DNA from: Archangium lansingense
GTDB lineage: Bacteria; Myxococcota; Myxococcia; Myxococcales; Myxococcaceae
Length of the DNA stretch: 64,000 bases
Assembly: GCF_026626635.1 (NCBI RefSeq)
Contig: NZ_JAPNKA010000001.1
Span: forward strand, 8,432,001 to 8,496,000
Reading direction: 5' to 3'
The notes under the pieces were generated by a model. It did no database searches and had not been told where the DNA came from. It was given only the letters and a program-made list of their open reading frames with translations. A program made the translations under genes and the position numbers. Of the stretch, positions 36,001 through 45,315 are shown piece by piece (position 1 is the first letter of the stretch; the number at the start of each line of letters is the position of its first letter).

Positions 36001-37584
36001 ATGGACATCCCGGTCCCGCTCGCTCACCTGCTGCAGGCCCTGGAGGCGGGCGATCTGCCGGCGGCGAAGGCTGCCGCCGCGGAGCTGCAACGCACCAGCA
36101 CGGGCTCCACCCAGCTCGCCGCCGAGGTTCTCCACGAGTTGCGCCAGCCGCTGTTGGGGGTGAAGGCCTACACCCAGATGCTCTCCGAGGAGATTGGCTC
36201 GCGCGGCCCGCTGCGGCAGATGCTGGCCCAGGTAGAGCGGATGGAGCAGATCATCTCCGACTTCACCCGGCTGGCCAGCGAGCGCCCCGCGCCGCAACAG
36301 ACGGTGTCGCTGGTGACGCAGGTGCAGGCGGCGGCGCGCTCCTTCGCCCTCAACCCGGACTCCTCCCGCGTCACGCTCCAGGTGGAGGCGCCCGAGGATC
36401 TCTCCGTCCAGGGCAATGGCCGGCTGCTGGAGCAGCTCACCCTCAACCTCCTCAACAACGCGCGCGACGCGGTGTCGGGGCCAGGGCGCGTGAAGGTGGT
36501 GGTGACGCGCGAGGGGACGTCGCCGGTGATGTACGTGGCGGACTGGGGCCCGGGCGTCCCCGAGGCCGTGCGGCACCGCCTCTTCGAGCCCTATGTGACA
36601 GGCAACAAGCGCGGCACCGGGCTGGGGCTCGCGGTGTGCCGGCGCATCGCGCAGGAGCATCACGCGCGGCTGGAGCTCGTCCCGTCCTCGGTGCTGGCGG
36701 ATCAGCCTCCGCCCTCCACCGTCTTCCGAGTCCTCTTCCCTCCCCCGGGCGCCCAGCCGGTGGCGTCCGCCCCGAGCACCACTGCGGCCGTCCCCGCGCC
36801 GGTCCCCTCGCGCCGCCGCCTGCTGGTGGTGGATGACGAGGAGATCATCCGCAGCGTCTTCAAGGATCTGATGAGCCGGGAGTGCGAGGTGATCGAGGCC
36901 GCCAACGCCGAGGAGGCCCTCGAGCGGCTGAAGCACGGACCGGTGGATCTCATCGTCACGGACAAGAACCTTCCGGGCCTCTCGGGCCTGGAGCTGGCGC
37001 AGCAGGCGCGTCTGCTCGACCCGGGCTCTCGCGTCATCCTGATGACGGGCTACCCCTCGCTGGTGACGGCGCAGCAGGCGCTGGAGCTCGGACTGCTCGA
37101 CTACCTGCTCAAGCCCTTCGACGACATCCGCGAGGTGCGCACGAAGCTGCGAGAGGCCCTTGCACAAACCGTCCCCACCCGGAACACACAGCCCCTGGTG
37201 AGCCGCCGTGTGGACGTGCTCGAGGACAGCCCCGCCGCGGCTCGGCAGCTCACCGAGGCACTCGCCCTGCTGGGACTGGAGGCGCGAGTCTTGACGGATG
37301 CACCCGCCGAGCCCTCCGCGGAGCCACCAGCGGCCGTGGTGGTGAGCTGGGAGCTTCCGGGTGCCTACGGGCGCCAGGCCCTGGATCTGGCGCGGAAGCT
37401 GGGCCAAGGGGCGCCCTTCGTGGTGCTCGCTGGATACCTCTCCCAGGAGACGGTGCTGGAGGCCCTGCGCGCTGGGGCGTCCGGGTGCCTGCCCAGGGAC
37501 CTGGAGGCGCCAGAGCTCAGCCACGAGCTGTCCCGCCTGCTGTGCCGCAACACTCCCTCTCCCTCTGGGAGAGGGCTGGGGTGA
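36001..37584 (+). CDS. Soluble hybrid histidine kinase with C-terminal receivers
   Basis: 527 residues, no membrane segment. Phospho-acceptor His45 in AAEVLHELRQPLLG, HATPase 140-245 (NLLNNARDAVSG, VADWGPGVPE, FEPYVTGNKRGTGLGLAV), receiver 275-390 (LLVVDDEEIIRSVF, IVTDKNLPGLSG, LLKPFDD), and a second, degenerate receiver-like domain 400-515 without a clear acidic pocket. Divergent from encC with 140 bp between starts. The stop codon lies at the edge of a REP-like palindrome. No partner is identified. Confidence 0.87.
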   Translation: MDIPVPLAHLLQALEAGDLPAAKAAAAELQRTSTGSTQLAAEVLHELRQPLLGVKAYTQMLSEEIGSRGPLRQMLAQVERMEQIISDFTRLASERPAPQQTVSLVTQVQAAARSFALNPDSSRVTLQVEAPEDLSVQGNGRLLEQLTLNLLNNARDAVSGPGRVKVVVTREGTSPVMYVADWGPGVPEAVRHRLFEPYVTGNKRGTGLGLAVCRRIAQEHHARLELVPSSVLADQPPPSTVFRVLFPPPGAQPVASAPSTTAAVPAPVPSRRRLLVVDDEEIIRSVFKDLMSRECEVIEAANAEEALERLKHGPVDLIVTDKNLPGLSGLELAQQARLLDPGSRVILMTGYPSLVTAQQALELGLLDYLLKPFDDIREVRTKLREALAQTVPTRNTQPLVSRRVDVLEDSPAAARQLTEALALLGLEARVLTDAPAEPSAEPPAAVVVSWELPGAYGRQALDLARKLGQGAPFVVLAGYLSQETVLEALRAGASGCLPRDLEAPELSHELSRLLCRNTPSPSGRGLG

Positions 37585-37590
37585 GGGGCG
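37555..37590. repeat. REP-like palindrome at the end of the hybrid kinase gene
   Basis: CCCTCTCCC (37555-37563), loop TCT, GGGAGAGGG (37567-37575), followed by CTGGGGTGAGGGG. This type of sequence is dispersed in many proteobacterial genomes as a REP-like element. Here it encodes the last residues of the kinase (TPSPSGRGLG) and includes its TGA stop, so the element has been captured as coding sequence. Confidence 0.7.
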
Positions 37591-37623
37591 TCCCCCACTC
37601 ACGACAACCCCCCCCGGAAACAC

Positions 37624-37666
37624 CACGGCCCCGAGCACCTCCACGAGAGAGGCACCCAGGGCCGTG
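37624..37666. terminator. Hairpin between convergent kinase and groEL genes
   Basis: Arms CACGGCCC (37624-37631) and GGGCCGTG (37659-37666) with a 27-nt loop, between the stop of the kinase (37584) and that of groEL (37690). Plausible bidirectional terminator. Confidence 0.4.
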
Positions 37667-37689
37667 AGTTCAGCTCAGCTCACGCTGGC

Positions 37690-39330
<1,641 letters not shown>

Positions 39331-39383
39331 CATAACCTCCTGGAAATACTGAAGAATGTGCTACGCGGGCCGGAGTACCGGGG

Positions 39384-39410
39384 TTAGCACTCGGCCCAGG
39401 CGAGCGCCAA
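39384..39410 (-). promoter_or_regulatory. CIRCE operator of groEL
   Basis: TTAGCACTC, 9 bp, then GAGCGCCAA (plus strand), 54-80 bp upstream of the groEL start. The CIRCE consensus is TTAGCACTC-N9-GAGTGCTAA; one half matches fully and the other 7 of 9. This is the binding site of the heat-shock repressor HrcA. Confidence 0.8.
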
Positions 39411-39486
39411 AATAAGAGGCGGCCCCGGGTTGTCAACACGGAAGGGAGTGGCTGTGGGGGAGCGGACGGCCCGGATGGCGGGCGGA

Positions 39487-39843
39487 CTACTCGGCGAAGC
39501 GCACGAGGTTGAGAAGCTGATTGAAGTCCAGGGGCTTCTCCAGCGTCATGGCCACGCCCTTGCGCAGGCCCTTGTCGTGCACGTTGCCGTCGGCGTTGCC
39601 CGTCATGAGGATGACGGAGGTGGTCTGGTGGCGGGGGTCGGCCTTGAGCATCTCGGTGAACTGGATGCCGTCCATGTGGGGCATCCGGTAGTCGCTGATG
39701 ACGAGACCCACCGAGTGGCGCTCGAGGATGTCGAGCGCTTGCAAAGCGTCTGCCGCGGAATAGACGGTGTACCCGTGCTTCTCGAGGAACCGAGAGAGCA
39801 GCGTGCACAGCTCGACGTCATCATCCACGACCAGAATGTTCAC
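39487..39843 (-). CDS. Single-domain response regulator
   Basis: 118 residues from a GTG start (MNILVVDDDVELCTLLSRFL). A complete receiver with the acidic pair DDD, phospho-Asp in LVISDYRMPHMDG, Thr in VILMTGNADG, and Lys in TLEKPLD. There is no output domain, so it must act by protein contact, as CheY-like proteins do. Divergent from the TPR-zincin gene. Kinase partner unknown. Confidence 0.92.
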   Translation of the reverse strand: MNILVVDDDVELCTLLSRFLEKHGYTVYSAADALQALDILERHSVGLVISDYRMPHMDGIQFTEMLKADPRHQTTSVILMTGNADGNVHDKGLRKGVAMTLEKPLDFNQLLNLVRFAE

Positions 39844-39921
39844 GGGCCCTTACAGAGGAGGCAGGGGGCCGCGGAACGTAACAGCCGTGACGCACGTTGA
39901 CAACGCGCGGAAGGGGTTCGT

Positions 39922-41010
39922 ATGTGGCCGCACATGGGGAAGCGGACGTCGAAGCAGGCGGCGCCGTCGGACGTGGAGGTTCGGCTCGACGGGGTGGCGG
40001 CGGCATTTGAAGAGGGAGCCTTCGAGGAGGCCCTGGCGGGAGCCGAGGCGCTGCTGGCCGAGGCCCCTGGGCTGCCCGAGGCCCTGCACTGGCAGGCGGC
40101 GACCCTGACGGAGCTGAGGCGCATTGAAGAAGCCCTGGAGGCATACGGGAAAGCCCTGAAGGCGGCCCCGGATGACCTGGAGCTGCTGCTCGGGGCGGCC
40201 GAGTGCCTGGTATGCCGGGTGGGAGACGACCGCGAGGCGGTGGAAGAAGGCCTGGAGCTATGTGCTCGGGGCCGGAAACTGGCCCAGCGGGCGAGCGACG
40301 TGGAGCTGCTCTTCGAGTTCCTCCTATTGGAGGGCACCGGGCTGAATCAGGTGGGCGAGTGTGCGCGGGCGATGGTGAGCCTGGAGGCAGCGCTGGGGCA
40401 CGTGCCGAGATCGGTGGAGGCGCGGCTGGAGCGGGCCATTGCCCTGTTCGAGCTGTGCCGGTTCCCGGATGCGCAGGGGGCGTTCGAGGAGGTGCTGAAG
40501 GACGCGGCGGACGAGCCATGGGCACACCACTACCTGGGACTGCTGGCGGAGCGGCGGGGAGAGGCGAAGGAGGCGCGCAAGCGGTTCGGGAAGGCGCAGG
40601 CGGTGGCGCCGAAGGAGTTCCCCCCACCGGTGGAGCTGGGCGAGGAGGCCTTTGATAAGGCGGTGGAGGACGCGGTGAAGGCGCTGCCCGGGCACGTGAA
40701 GGAGTACCTGGACAACGTCACCATCGCGGTGGAGGAGATTCCCAAGGACGAGGATCTGCTGGGAGAGTCGCCGCCGCTGTCACCGTGTATTTTGGGAGTG
40801 TTCCGGGGCTCACCGGTGGGAGAGCGGCACAGCATCCTGGGGACGTTCGACCCCTACCCTGCGTCCATCGTGCTGTACCAGAAGAACCTGGAGCGCTTCG
40901 CGAAGACGCGCGAGGAGCTCATCGAGCAGATTGGAATCACGGTGATGCACGAGGTGGGTCACCTGATGGGGCTGGATGAGGACGATCTGTGGCAGCGCGG
41001 GTTGGATTGA
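39922..41010 (+). CDS. TPR protein with C-terminal zincin-like metallopeptidase domain
   Basis: 362 residues (AGGGG 6 nt before ATG 39922; an in-frame ATG at 39934 is also possible). Residues 20-235 are TPR-like helical repeats (FEEALAGAEALLAEAP, IEEALEAYGKALKAAP, RSVEARLERAIALFEL). The last 110 residues match the Zincin_1 family of minimal metalloproteases: a beta part (YLDNVTIAVEEIPK, CILGVFRGSPVGER), then the zinc motif GITVMHEVGHLMGLDEDDL (HExxH). No signal peptide. The substrate is unknown; fusion of TPRs to this domain suggests a scaffolded cytosolic peptidase. Confidence 0.82.
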   Translation: MWPHMGKRTSKQAAPSDVEVRLDGVAAAFEEGAFEEALAGAEALLAEAPGLPEALHWQAATLTELRRIEEALEAYGKALKAAPDDLELLLGAAECLVCRVGDDREAVEEGLELCARGRKLAQRASDVELLFEFLLLEGTGLNQVGECARAMVSLEAALGHVPRSVEARLERAIALFELCRFPDAQGAFEEVLKDAADEPWAHHYLGLLAERRGEAKEARKRFGKAQAVAPKEFPPPVELGEEAFDKAVEDAVKALPGHVKEYLDNVTIAVEEIPKDEDLLGESPPLSPCILGVFRGSPVGERHSILGTFDPYPASIVLYQKNLERFAKTREELIEQIGITVMHEVGHLMGLDEDDLWQRGLD

Positions 41011-41056
41011 AACGCGGCGTTGACGTGGAGCACGCGGCCCGGCAGTAATCGCGAGT

Positions 41057-41152
41057 GGTAGGACCTCTGGACCTGGTGGCCGGCCCGGTCTTCAAAACCG
41101 GTGGGGGGCATGGAGACATGTCCCTGGGAGGTTCGATTCCTCTGTCCTACCG
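41057..41152 (+). tRNA. selC: tRNA-Sec (anticodon TCA)
   Basis: 95-nt cloverleaf plus discriminator G. Acceptor stem of 8 bp, GGTAGGAC/GTCCTACC, which is the selenocysteine tRNA hallmark. Anticodon stem CCGGT/ACCGG with loop CTTCAAA, anticodon TCA at 41092-41094. A long variable arm (GGGGGGCATGGAGACATGTCCC region) and T-arm GAGG-TTCGATT-CCTC are present. CCA is not encoded. Implies that the organism inserts selenocysteine at UGA. It marks the border between conserved chromosome and the mobile-element region. Confidence 0.93.
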
Positions 41153-41379
41153 ACCTCTTTTCTCTCTAAAAAACGGGCGCTTGCGGGCGATGAGCCATCG
41201 GACCCATGTATTCGCCGGCGTTCGGGGGCGTCCGTTCGATTACGTCCCTTTTGCGTCCCTGGTGTTTGCGTCCCTTCTCTTCGTCCCAGCATGATCCTTG
41301 GTGAAGTGGCTCCGGAGGCCAACCGGAAATCCTCCAGAGGTTATCAGCCGCGCACGGCACGCTCACGACGCCCTCCTCT
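41153..41379. other. Non-coding or unassigned stretch after tRNA-Sec
   Basis: No gene that I can support. The minus strand has an open frame whose last residues would be PMAHRPQAPVF, ending 14 bp from the tRNA gene, a position where integrase genes often end, but I see no tyrosine-recombinase motif. Three close copies of a GCGTCC(C) motif occur at 41227-41275. Confidence 0.4.
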
Positions 41380-41689
41380 GCTGGCCCTATCAGGCCCTGG
41401 CGGGCATCGACTGGAAGTGGGAAAAGGGGCACCAAGAAGAGCCTGCTGACAGATGGGCGCGGGGCACCTGTCGGTGTCGCAGTCGGCGGCGCCAACACCA
41501 ACGACCACAAGCTGATGCGCAGCACCGTGGAGTCCATGCCGGTGCCTCGACCCGCTCCGGCTGAAGGCGCTCTCCAGCACCCGTGCGTCGACAAGGGCTA
41601 CGGCTATGACGAGGTGCGCTGGGTGGCGGAGGAATTCGGCTTCACCCTGAACCTGCCACCTCGCAAGCACCACGCCTGGAAGGCGTAAC
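41380..41689 (+). pseudogene. IS5-family transposase remnant, 5' part
   Basis: Translates as GIDWKW, then after a frame change GKRGTKKSLLTDGRGAPVG, GGANTNDHKLMRSTVES, CVDKGYGYDEVRWVAEE and PPRKHHAWKA. This is the core of an IS5-type DDE transposase, with the Asp of TDG and the DKGY motif visible. It lacks its N-terminal part, has an internal deletion or frameshift after GIDWKW, and has an in-frame TAA at 41686-41688. The continuation of the same gene is found beyond the IS21 element at 47098. Confidence 0.82.
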
Positions 41690-41789
41690 TGCGTATTCCG
41701 GCCAAGGTGAGCTCTCGTTCCAGCTCAAGCCGAGCAGCCGTTCCGGCCGATAGTGAGAAGTCGGAGCGTCAGCGACGCTGGGGTGGTGG

Positions 41790-41957
41790 TCACTTCGCCT
41801 GCTTGCGGCCCTTGGTCAAGTTCACGTCCACCTTGCGGATGGAGTCGCCCGCCAGCTTCAGCCGGTGGGCGTTGTGCACCAGCCGGTCCACGATGGCGTC
41901 GGCCAGCGTCGCGTCGCCGATGACGGCGTGCCAGTCCTTCGGCTCGAACTGGCTCGT
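41790..41957 (-). pseudogene. istB: 3' part of the split istB gene
   Basis: Encodes TSQFEPKDWHAVIGDATLADAIVDRLVHNAHRLKL, the C-terminal end of IstB ATPases, followed by DSIRKVDVNLTKGRKQAK and a stop. It joins in frame to the 5' part that breaks at 44372 (VSATVVTT plus SQFEPKDWH) if the intervening 2.4 kb is removed. Nonfunctional as it stands. Confidence 0.88.
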
Positions 41958-41984
41958 CTTCGACCATCCACAATGCACCTCCAG

Positions 41985-44111
41985 TCACGCTCGGCTTTCC
42001 TGCGTCCGGGTCGCGGACCGGAAGCGCAGCTGCCGCTCGCGCAGCTTCTTCAGGCGCGCGAGTTCCTTGCGGTCCGCGTACGCGACACGCTGGCCCTTCA
42101 CGCTCGCGCTCTTCAGCCAGCCACGACGTATCCAGCCGTAGAGAGTAATGACGGGCATGTTCAGCTCGCGCGCCAGATCGGCCAGCCACCATGCATCCGG
42201 AGCGTCGCTGGGCACGGGACGAGGGCCTCGTGCAGGCGCGCCGTGGCGGTGCACCATGGCTCGCACCAGGCGCTCGTTGAAGGGGCTGCGCTGGGTGGGT
42301 GTCTTCCAGCCCTCCTTGTTGAGCGCTTCGGCAATCTGCTCGACGGTGAGGCCCTGCCTGCGCAGGGTGCGGATGCGCTCGAGGAGATCCTTGTGGCGGG
42401 CGAGCTGGTTCAGCCGTCCCACGGGACGTGCCATCTGGGTGGGTGTCTGCTGGCCACCGGCCCAATGCACCACAACGTCCACCCTCTCGCTGTCGTCGTG
42501 CGCGGTGACGTCCACCCTCTCAATCAGCAGACGTAGGAGGGTCTTCCTGTCCGCCACACTCGTACTCTCGGCTGTCCACAGGCGAGGCACATCCTGGGCG
42601 AGCCGCCGAATCGTCTCCTGCTCCGCGGCCGTGAGATGGCGGGGCAGGTGCTGCTGCTGCCGGTGGTACTCCTCCTCGAGGGTACGTACCGCTGCGAGCT
42701 TCTCCTCCCACTGCCGCTCGAGCGTGCGGGCGACGAGCCGGTTCTCCGGCTCCACGGCGTGGTACTGCCGCTCGGCACGCTGGGCCTCGTAGCGTGCCCG
42801 CTCCAGCCGCTTCTGCCAGAGGGACTCGCGCTCGGCGCGCTCCCCCTCCACCTCGCGCGCCACCTTGAGGGACACCTCCAGCGCGGCGGGAGCAAGGGCC
42901 TCCAGTGCAAGTGCCGCCACTACCCTGTCCAGCGCGGGAGCCGTCACCGTCGAGCAGACTGCCCCTCCGTAGGTGGTCGCGTCGTGAGCACAGACGTAGC
43001 GGGCGTAGCGCTTGCCATTGCGCGCCTTCCCATACTGGACGGACATGCGGTAGTTGCACTTGCCGCACGCGACGAGTCCCGACAGCAGGGCACTCCCTTC
43101 TCGCACCGGGCCACTCCCTTCCGCTCCCGCGCGGTTGGCGTCCAGCCGCGCTTGGTTTCGCAGGTACTCCTCCCACTCAATGTACGCGGGCATCTGTCCC
43201 GGCAAGCACACCTGCCACTTCGCAGGCGGCAGCAGCGGCGTGCGGCCAGTGGCCGGACGCCCCGGTTGCTGCTTGCGTGGGTCAGTCCCTCGGCGTCCAT
43301 ATACGTAGGCGCCCCCGTAGATGGGGTTGCGCAGGACGTTCACCACCATGTTGCGGTGGGGCCTCCTCCATTCGAGAGTGCCGATGTCCGGGCCGGTCCG
43401 CATGCGCACCCCTATTCGCATGCCGCGCTGTGCGAGCACCCGCAGCACTCCTGCCACCGAGCCAAGCCGCCGGAAGGTGTGGAAGATGAAGTGCACGACT
43501 GCGCGCACCTCCTCATCGGGGTCGAGCACGACGTCTCCTGCAGGCGTGCGCAGGTAGCCGGTGGGGACGGGCTTGGCCAGCTCGCCCCGGTGGGCCTTCT
43601 GGAGCTTCCCCTGCTGCAGTCGCTGCCGAAGGATGTGGAGCTCGGCCTCGGACATTGTCCCCTTGAGGCCGAGCAGTAGCCGGTCGTTGTAGAGGGAGGG
43701 GTCGTACATGCCATCTAAGTCACCAATGAGAGTGCCGAAGCGGGCACACAGCTCGAGCAGTTGATGCCAGTCGCGGTTGGAGCGGGCCAGCCGCGACATC
43801 TCCACGCCCAGCACGATGCCGACATGGTCCAGGGCCACCTCGGCGAGCAGTCGCTGGAAGCCATGGCGTCCTTGCGCTGAGGCGCCCGACATGCCGAGGT
43901 CCTCGTCGATGGTGAGGATCCGCTCAGCGGCCCATCCCAGTCGCCGCGCCATGTCCACCAGGCTGTACTGCAGCTTCGTGGACTCCTGGTGGTGGAGGAC
44001 CTGCCCCATGGATGATTGGCGGATGTAGACGACGGCCAGCCGCTCCAGGTGGCGGCTCTGCAGCTTCTCCGTGCGCGTCTCCAGTGGATGCAGCCTGGCA
44101 GGAGCGTTCAT
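41985..44111 (-). CDS. Large serine recombinase
   Basis: 708 residues. Catalytic N-terminal resolvase domain about 25-170, with nucleophile Ser in AVVYIRQSSMGQV (33/34), then GVEMSRLARSNRDWHQLL (Arg motif) and LLLGLKGTMSEAELHILRQRL. A Recombinase domain follows (TLEWRRPHRNMVVNVLRNPIYGG). Zinc ribbon with LVACGKCNYRMS and YVCAHDATTYGGAVC, and a coiled coil around 430-510 typical of large serine integrases. The C-terminus adds helix-turn-helix-like segments (LARELNMPVITLYGWIRRGWL). Its start overlaps an upstream frame by ATGA. Confidence 0.95.
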   Translation of the reverse strand: MNAPARLHPLETRTEKLQSRHLERLAVVYIRQSSMGQVLHHQESTKLQYSLVDMARRLGWAAERILTIDEDLGMSGASAQGRHGFQRLLAEVALDHVGIVLGVEMSRLARSNRDWHQLLELCARFGTLIGDLDGMYDPSLYNDRLLLGLKGTMSEAELHILRQRLQQGKLQKAHRGELAKPVPTGYLRTPAGDVVLDPDEEVRAVVHFIFHTFRRLGSVAGVLRVLAQRGMRIGVRMRTGPDIGTLEWRRPHRNMVVNVLRNPIYGGAYVYGRRGTDPRKQQPGRPATGRTPLLPPAKWQVCLPGQMPAYIEWEEYLRNQARLDANRAGAEGSGPVREGSALLSGLVACGKCNYRMSVQYGKARNGKRYARYVCAHDATTYGGAVCSTVTAPALDRVVAALALEALAPAALEVSLKVAREVEGERAERESLWQKRLERARYEAQRAERQYHAVEPENRLVARTLERQWEEKLAAVRTLEEEYHRQQQHLPRHLTAAEQETIRRLAQDVPRLWTAESTSVADRKTLLRLLIERVDVTAHDDSERVDVVVHWAGGQQTPTQMARPVGRLNQLARHKDLLERIRTLRRQGLTVEQIAEALNKEGWKTPTQRSPFNERLVRAMVHRHGAPARGPRPVPSDAPDAWWLADLARELNMPVITLYGWIRRGWLKSASVKGQRVAYADRKELARLKKLRERQLRFRSATRTQESRA

Positions 44112-44360
44112 GGCCCACCTCCGCGACGACGGCGAGCAGGTAGTTCTGCACCATGCTTCCGAGGACGCTCACCAGCCGCACCTGCAGGCTCGCGGGGAGC
44201 ACCTCCCACTGGGGCACTCCGCTCGGCTCTCTCGGGCATTGCACCGAAAGTCTCCCCGGCAGCTGTCCGCTCGCGCAGCCATTGCGCCAGCTTCAGCAGG
44301 GCCTCTACTTGGACAAACGGCTGGCCTGGGGGAGGAAAGTCCTTCGTTACTCTTGCTGCA
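44112..44360 (-). pseudogene. Probable frameshifted accessory ORF before the recombinase
   Basis: Two frames look protein-like in turn. First PPPGQPFVQVEALLKLAQWLRERTAAG; then, one base out of frame, SGVPQWEVLPASLQVRLVSVLGSMVQNYLLAVVAEVG. Together they would make a small helical protein of about 80-90 residues ending at the recombinase start. As written, the frame that carries the first part ends in TGA overlapping the recombinase ATG, so a single-base indel near 44235-44255 is likely. Function unknown. Confidence 0.45.
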
Positions 44361-44371
44361 TCAGCGCGGGT

Positions 44372-44969
44372 TCGTGGTCACCACGGTGGCGCTCACCTGG
44401 TAGCGGTCCTCCAGTACCTCCAGCAGTTCCTTGCGTTCGGCCGCGCCCAGCGGCTCCAGCCCGAAATCATCGAGAATCAGCACCTGCGCCTTGGCCAGTC
44501 GCTTGAGCACATGGGGGTGCGTGCCATCTGCGCGCGCCTGCGCCAGCTCGTCGAACAGGAGTGAGGCGCGGCGGTACACGACGCTGTAGCCGTCGCGGCA
44601 GGCCTTCTGCCCGAGCGCGCACGCCAGGAAACTCTTGCCCACTCCGGTCGGACCCGTCAGCAGCACGTTCTGCCGCCCCTCCACCCACTTCGAGGTGGAC
44701 AGCTCCATTACCTGCGCCTTCGTCAGTCCGCGGGCGTGGCCGTAGTCGATGTCCTCCAGACACGCCTGCTGGCGCAGCTTCGCGTGCTGCAAGCGCGTGC
44801 TCAGCTTCTTGTTCTCCCGGTACATCCACTCCGCGTCCGCCAGCAGGCCCACCAGGTCCGTCGCCGACACGTCCTTGTCAGGGGCCTTCTCCAGCCACCC
44901 ACGCAGGTAGTTGGCCATGCCATGCAGCTTCATCGCGTTGAGCTTCTCCAGTGTCTGGTCCACCAGCAT
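44372..44969 (-). pseudogene. istB: 5' part of the split istB gene (IS21 helper ATPase)
   Basis: Start at ATG 44969 with AAGGAG 8 nt upstream. Encodes the N-terminal zinc-less IstB region (MLVDQTLEKLNAMKLHGMANYLRGW), Walker A GPTGVGKSFLA, Walker B VLILDDFGLEPL, and EVLEDRYQVSATVVTT. The native sequence stops at 44372; the frame then runs into the inserted element and ends after NPR at 44361. Loss of the last 55 or so residues probably makes it inactive. Confidence 0.9.
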
Positions 44970-45043
44970 CTGTCTTCTCCTTGGGTCTCTTCGCCGGCCG
45001 GAGCGCGCCCTGTTGTCAGGGCGCGCGCAGGCCCTCGCCGGTG

Positions 45044-45258
45044 CTAAGTAGGTGACCAGAAGTTCCTTTACACAAGGGCCCACACCCTCCGGTGGAGTTC
45101 GGGCGGGGCGGGTGCCCCTGCCGGGCTCGGTCTTCAGAAACTTGTCCAACTGTTGGACAAGTTCGTGCAGCGCGCGGCCGGAAGGCCGGCTTGGCGTGGC
45201 TTCGCACGCAGTGCAGAGGCCACACGATTGTGTCGGGAACTTTTGGCAACTTACTTAG
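45044..45258. mobile_element. MITE-like inverted-repeat element between istA and istB
   Basis: Imperfect terminal inverted repeats of about 30 bp: CTAAGTAGGTGACCAGAAGTT (45044 on) and, reversed, CTAAGTAAGTTGCCAAAAGTT (45258 back), both continuing TCC..ACACA. Exactly midway (centre 45151) lies a 25-bp palindrome with 12-bp arms AACTTGTCCAAC and GTTGGACAAGTT. The piece has no coding potential and enlarges the istA-istB gap to 346 bp, whereas these genes normally abut. Looks like a non-autonomous element, or a long imperfect hairpin. Confidence 0.6.
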
Positions 45259-45315
45259 TGAGACCGTGTCCGCACCGGCCAACAGTGTCCGCGCACAGCC
45301 GCGCGGGCACGTTTC

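Larger units (their letters stand above)
41957..44375 (-). mobile_element. Large-serine-recombinase element inserted in istB
   Basis: The element boundaries are defined by the broken istB frame. The tetranucleotide ACGA (coding strand) is present at both junctions (44375-44372 and 41957-41954), as expected for recombination at a short shared core. Contents: a 708-residue serine recombinase, and about 260 bp upstream of it with traces of a frameshifted small ORF. No other cargo, so it resembles a minimal IS-like serine-recombinase transposon. The junction is exact to within the four shared bases. Confidence 0.8.

Noticed and set aside
41166..41594. Minus-strand frame next to tRNA-Sec as an integrase
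   Set aside because: Position is suggestive, but no tyrosine-recombinase R-H-R-Y motif is visible, and most of it is antisense to the IS5 remnant.
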